5,296 bases of DNA from an uncultured Cardiobacterium sp. (lineage in GTDB: Bacteria > Pseudomonadota > Gammaproteobacteria > Cardiobacteriales > Cardiobacteriaceae). Of this stretch, positions 4,029 to 5,296 are shown piece by piece. Position numbers and translations under genes: made by a program. Position 1 is the first letter of the stretch; every line of letters begins with the position of its first letter. The notes beneath the pieces were generated by a model that did not search any database, was not told the DNA's origin, and was given only the letters and a program-made list of their open reading frames with translations. The stretch covers positions 1-5,296 of the forward strand of contig NZ_CALJAH010000200.1 in assembly GCF_938028185.1 (NCBI RefSeq). Direction: 5' to 3'.

Positions 4029-5296
4029 ATGAACATGAACCTTGATTCTTTCGCCGCCGCCATGGGCATTCCCGTTTATCGCGAAGCGTCCTGCACTGTG
4101 CCGGGGCAGTCCTTCGTTAATGACCTGCTCGGCGCGGAACTTCTGGCCGCGCTGCGCGCCAATGACAGCGATGATCCCGATGCGGCGTGGCCGCTGGTAC
4201 ACCTTCGCCTGGAAGGCACCGGCTGCCAATGGTTGCTGACCCGCATTGACGGGGATGACGTTGCCTACGGCCTTTGTGATCCCGGAACGGGGCACCTGGC
4301 CGTGATGCACACCGACCTGCGCGCGCTGTTGATTCAGTTGGCGCACCGCCGCGACGCGCTGCGTTGCAACCCAGATTTCCGCGCCCGCGCACCGCTGGCC
4401 GAATACACCCGTCAGTCCTGCATGGCCGGTCGCATCGTCCTCGATTGGGACGGCGCGCCGCAGCCGCCGGACGGTGACGGCGCTGCCGAAATCATCCCGC
4501 TCGCCACCTTCCTTGGAGACTACCGCACACAGCTGCTCGAACAAATCGAGACGCAAACGCCGGTGGTCTATCGTGGCGAACACCCTGCCTGGCAGGACGA
4601 CGTCCTTGCCGGGTTGAAACGCCGCCCCTTCCCCGCGCAGAAAAAGCGCATTCACGCCGTCTATGCCGGACTGGTCGAACGTGGCCTGCCGGCCGTCTTC
4701 TTGAACGGAGAAATGGGCACCGGCAAGACGATGATGGGCATCTGCGTCTCGGCGCTGATGCAGCACGGTTACTCGCGCAAACCGGTCTTGGTCATTTCGC
4801 CGCCGCATCTCGTGTACAAGTGGCGACGCGAAATTCTCGACACCGTGCCGGAGGCCTCGGTAACGGTCATCAATGGCAGCAATGCCATTCGTGAACTGAT
4901 GGCTTTCCGCCGTCGGCTGATGGCAAACATCCTCAATGACGGCACACCGCCGCTGGATCCAACGCGGCCGCACTACCTCATCATCGGGCGGGTGCGGATG
5001 CGCATGGGCTTCCACTGGCGGCCGGCGTACGCGACGCGCAACCATTATTTTCGCGCGCGCGACGATGATGGCGGGCAAACCCGCATCGCTAGCTACCAGG
5101 CAATCTGCTGTCCGCATTGCGGCACCTTCCAGACCATTGGCGAAGGCGACTTGCCAGTCAACGTCGCGCAATTCCCGAGCTGGGGCAAAGACCGCCGCAT
5201 GAGTTGCCAAAACAAGAGCTGTGGCGCGCCGCTGTGGACGATGTGCCATCAAGGCAAAGAGGAAGATGATGCGGAGCGCAAGCTGCGCAAATTCCT
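4029..5296 (+). CDS. SNF2-type superfamily 2 helicase/ATPase with DUF2958-like N-terminus, 3'-partial
   Basis: The frame is open for 422 codons to the window end. ATG 4029 is preceded by GGAGA (4019-4023); ATG 4035 is a possible alternative. Residues about 33-101 resemble DUF2958: a helical LLGAELLAALRAND, then PLVHLRL, WLLTRI and AYGLCDPGTGHL. After a linker, RPFPAQKKRIHAVYAGL leads into the ATPase core. Walker A is GEMGTGKT at 227-234, and PVLVISPPHLVYKWRREI matches the SNF2 motif Ia region (PxxLxxxWxxE). An inserted zinc-ribbon candidate has C361-x2-C364 and C393-x4-C398. The DEAH box and second RecA lobe lie beyond the window. Such proteins use ATP to move along or remodel DNA or nucleoprotein, and they are common on conjugative and integrative elements, where their role is usually unproven. 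It is the last visible gene of the unit and its composition is more GC-rich than that of 600-1579. Confidence 0.88.
   Translation, partial: MNMNLDSFAAAMGIPVYREASCTVPGQSFVNDLLGAELLAALRANDSDDPDAAWPLVHLRLEGTGCQWLLTRIDGDDVAYGLCDPGTGHLAVMHTDLRALLIQLAHRRDALRCNPDFRARAPLAEYTRQSCMAGRIVLDWDGAPQPPDGDGAAEIIPLATFLGDYRTQLLEQIETQTPVVYRGEHPAWQDDVLAGLKRRPFPAQKKRIHAVYAGLVERGLPAVFLNGEMGTGKTMMGICVSALMQHGYSRKPVLVISPPHLVYKWRREILDTVPEASVTVINGSNAIRELMAFRRRLMANILNDGTPPLDPTRPHYLIIGRVRMRMGFHWRPAYATRNHYFRARDDDGGQTRIASYQAICCPHCGTFQTIGEGDLPVNVAQFPSWGKDRRMSCQNKSCGAPLWTMCHQGKEEDDAERKLRKF

Noticed and set aside
3948..5252. Open frame of 434 codons on the minus strand
   Set aside because: It is antisense to the helicase, whose frame has Walker A and family motifs. 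The minus-strand product is Arg/Ala/Val/His-rich without domain signals, as expected from the complement of GC-rich coding DNA.

Overview
The window looks like two unrelated pieces of DNA joined near base 590. Bases 1-590 are very GC-rich (48 of 60 bases are G or C in 361-420). On the minus strand they encode the C-terminal part of a Y-family DNA polymerase IV (DinB) of actinobacterial character. From about base 591 the composition falls sharply (29 of 60 in 661-720), and all genes run on the plus strand in a proteobacterial style. The break falls inside dinB, at its first codon that no longer fits the family. I think an assembly or amplification chimera is more likely than a natural insertion, so the two sides should not be assigned to one organism without checking.

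The plus-strand part resembles the accessory or early region of an integrative conjugative element or large plasmid of a beta- or gammaproteobacterium. A translationally coupled pair of unknown genes (600-935, 932-1579) ends at a clear rho-independent terminator (1587-1611). A near-consensus sigma-70 promoter follows at once (TTGACG, 17 bases, TATATT; 1624-1652). It should drive a second transcription unit with five genes: 1897-2361 (small protein with an NHDxSD...TDYFDVG motif), 2449-2781 (small protein made of two repeated halves), 2881-3387 (Cys-containing unknown), 3507-3833 (coiled coil with a C-terminal membrane anchor, two possible starts) and 4029-beyond 5296 (SNF2-type superfamily 2 helicase with a DUF2958-like N-terminus and a zinc-ribbon insertion, cut by the window end). 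Only the helicase has a function that can be named with confidence.

The most unusual signal lies between the genes. Each of the five genes has its own 87-317 base structured leader rather than being tightly packed. The leaders share an architecture: often a hairpin with a GCAA tetraloop, a small GCGC hairpin, a nested CCCC/GGGGAA/TTCCCC/GGGG palindrome, a pyrimidine-rich or T-rich tract, and the Shine-Dalgarno site. In four of the five, a segment just before that tract is complementary to the Shine-Dalgarno region. In at least three of these (before 1897, 2449 and 4029) the same segment can instead pair with the upstream palindrome. This is the layout of an attenuator or translational switch repeated gene after gene, which could let one signal control the whole unit. 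The base pairing is seen directly; the regulatory role is inference.
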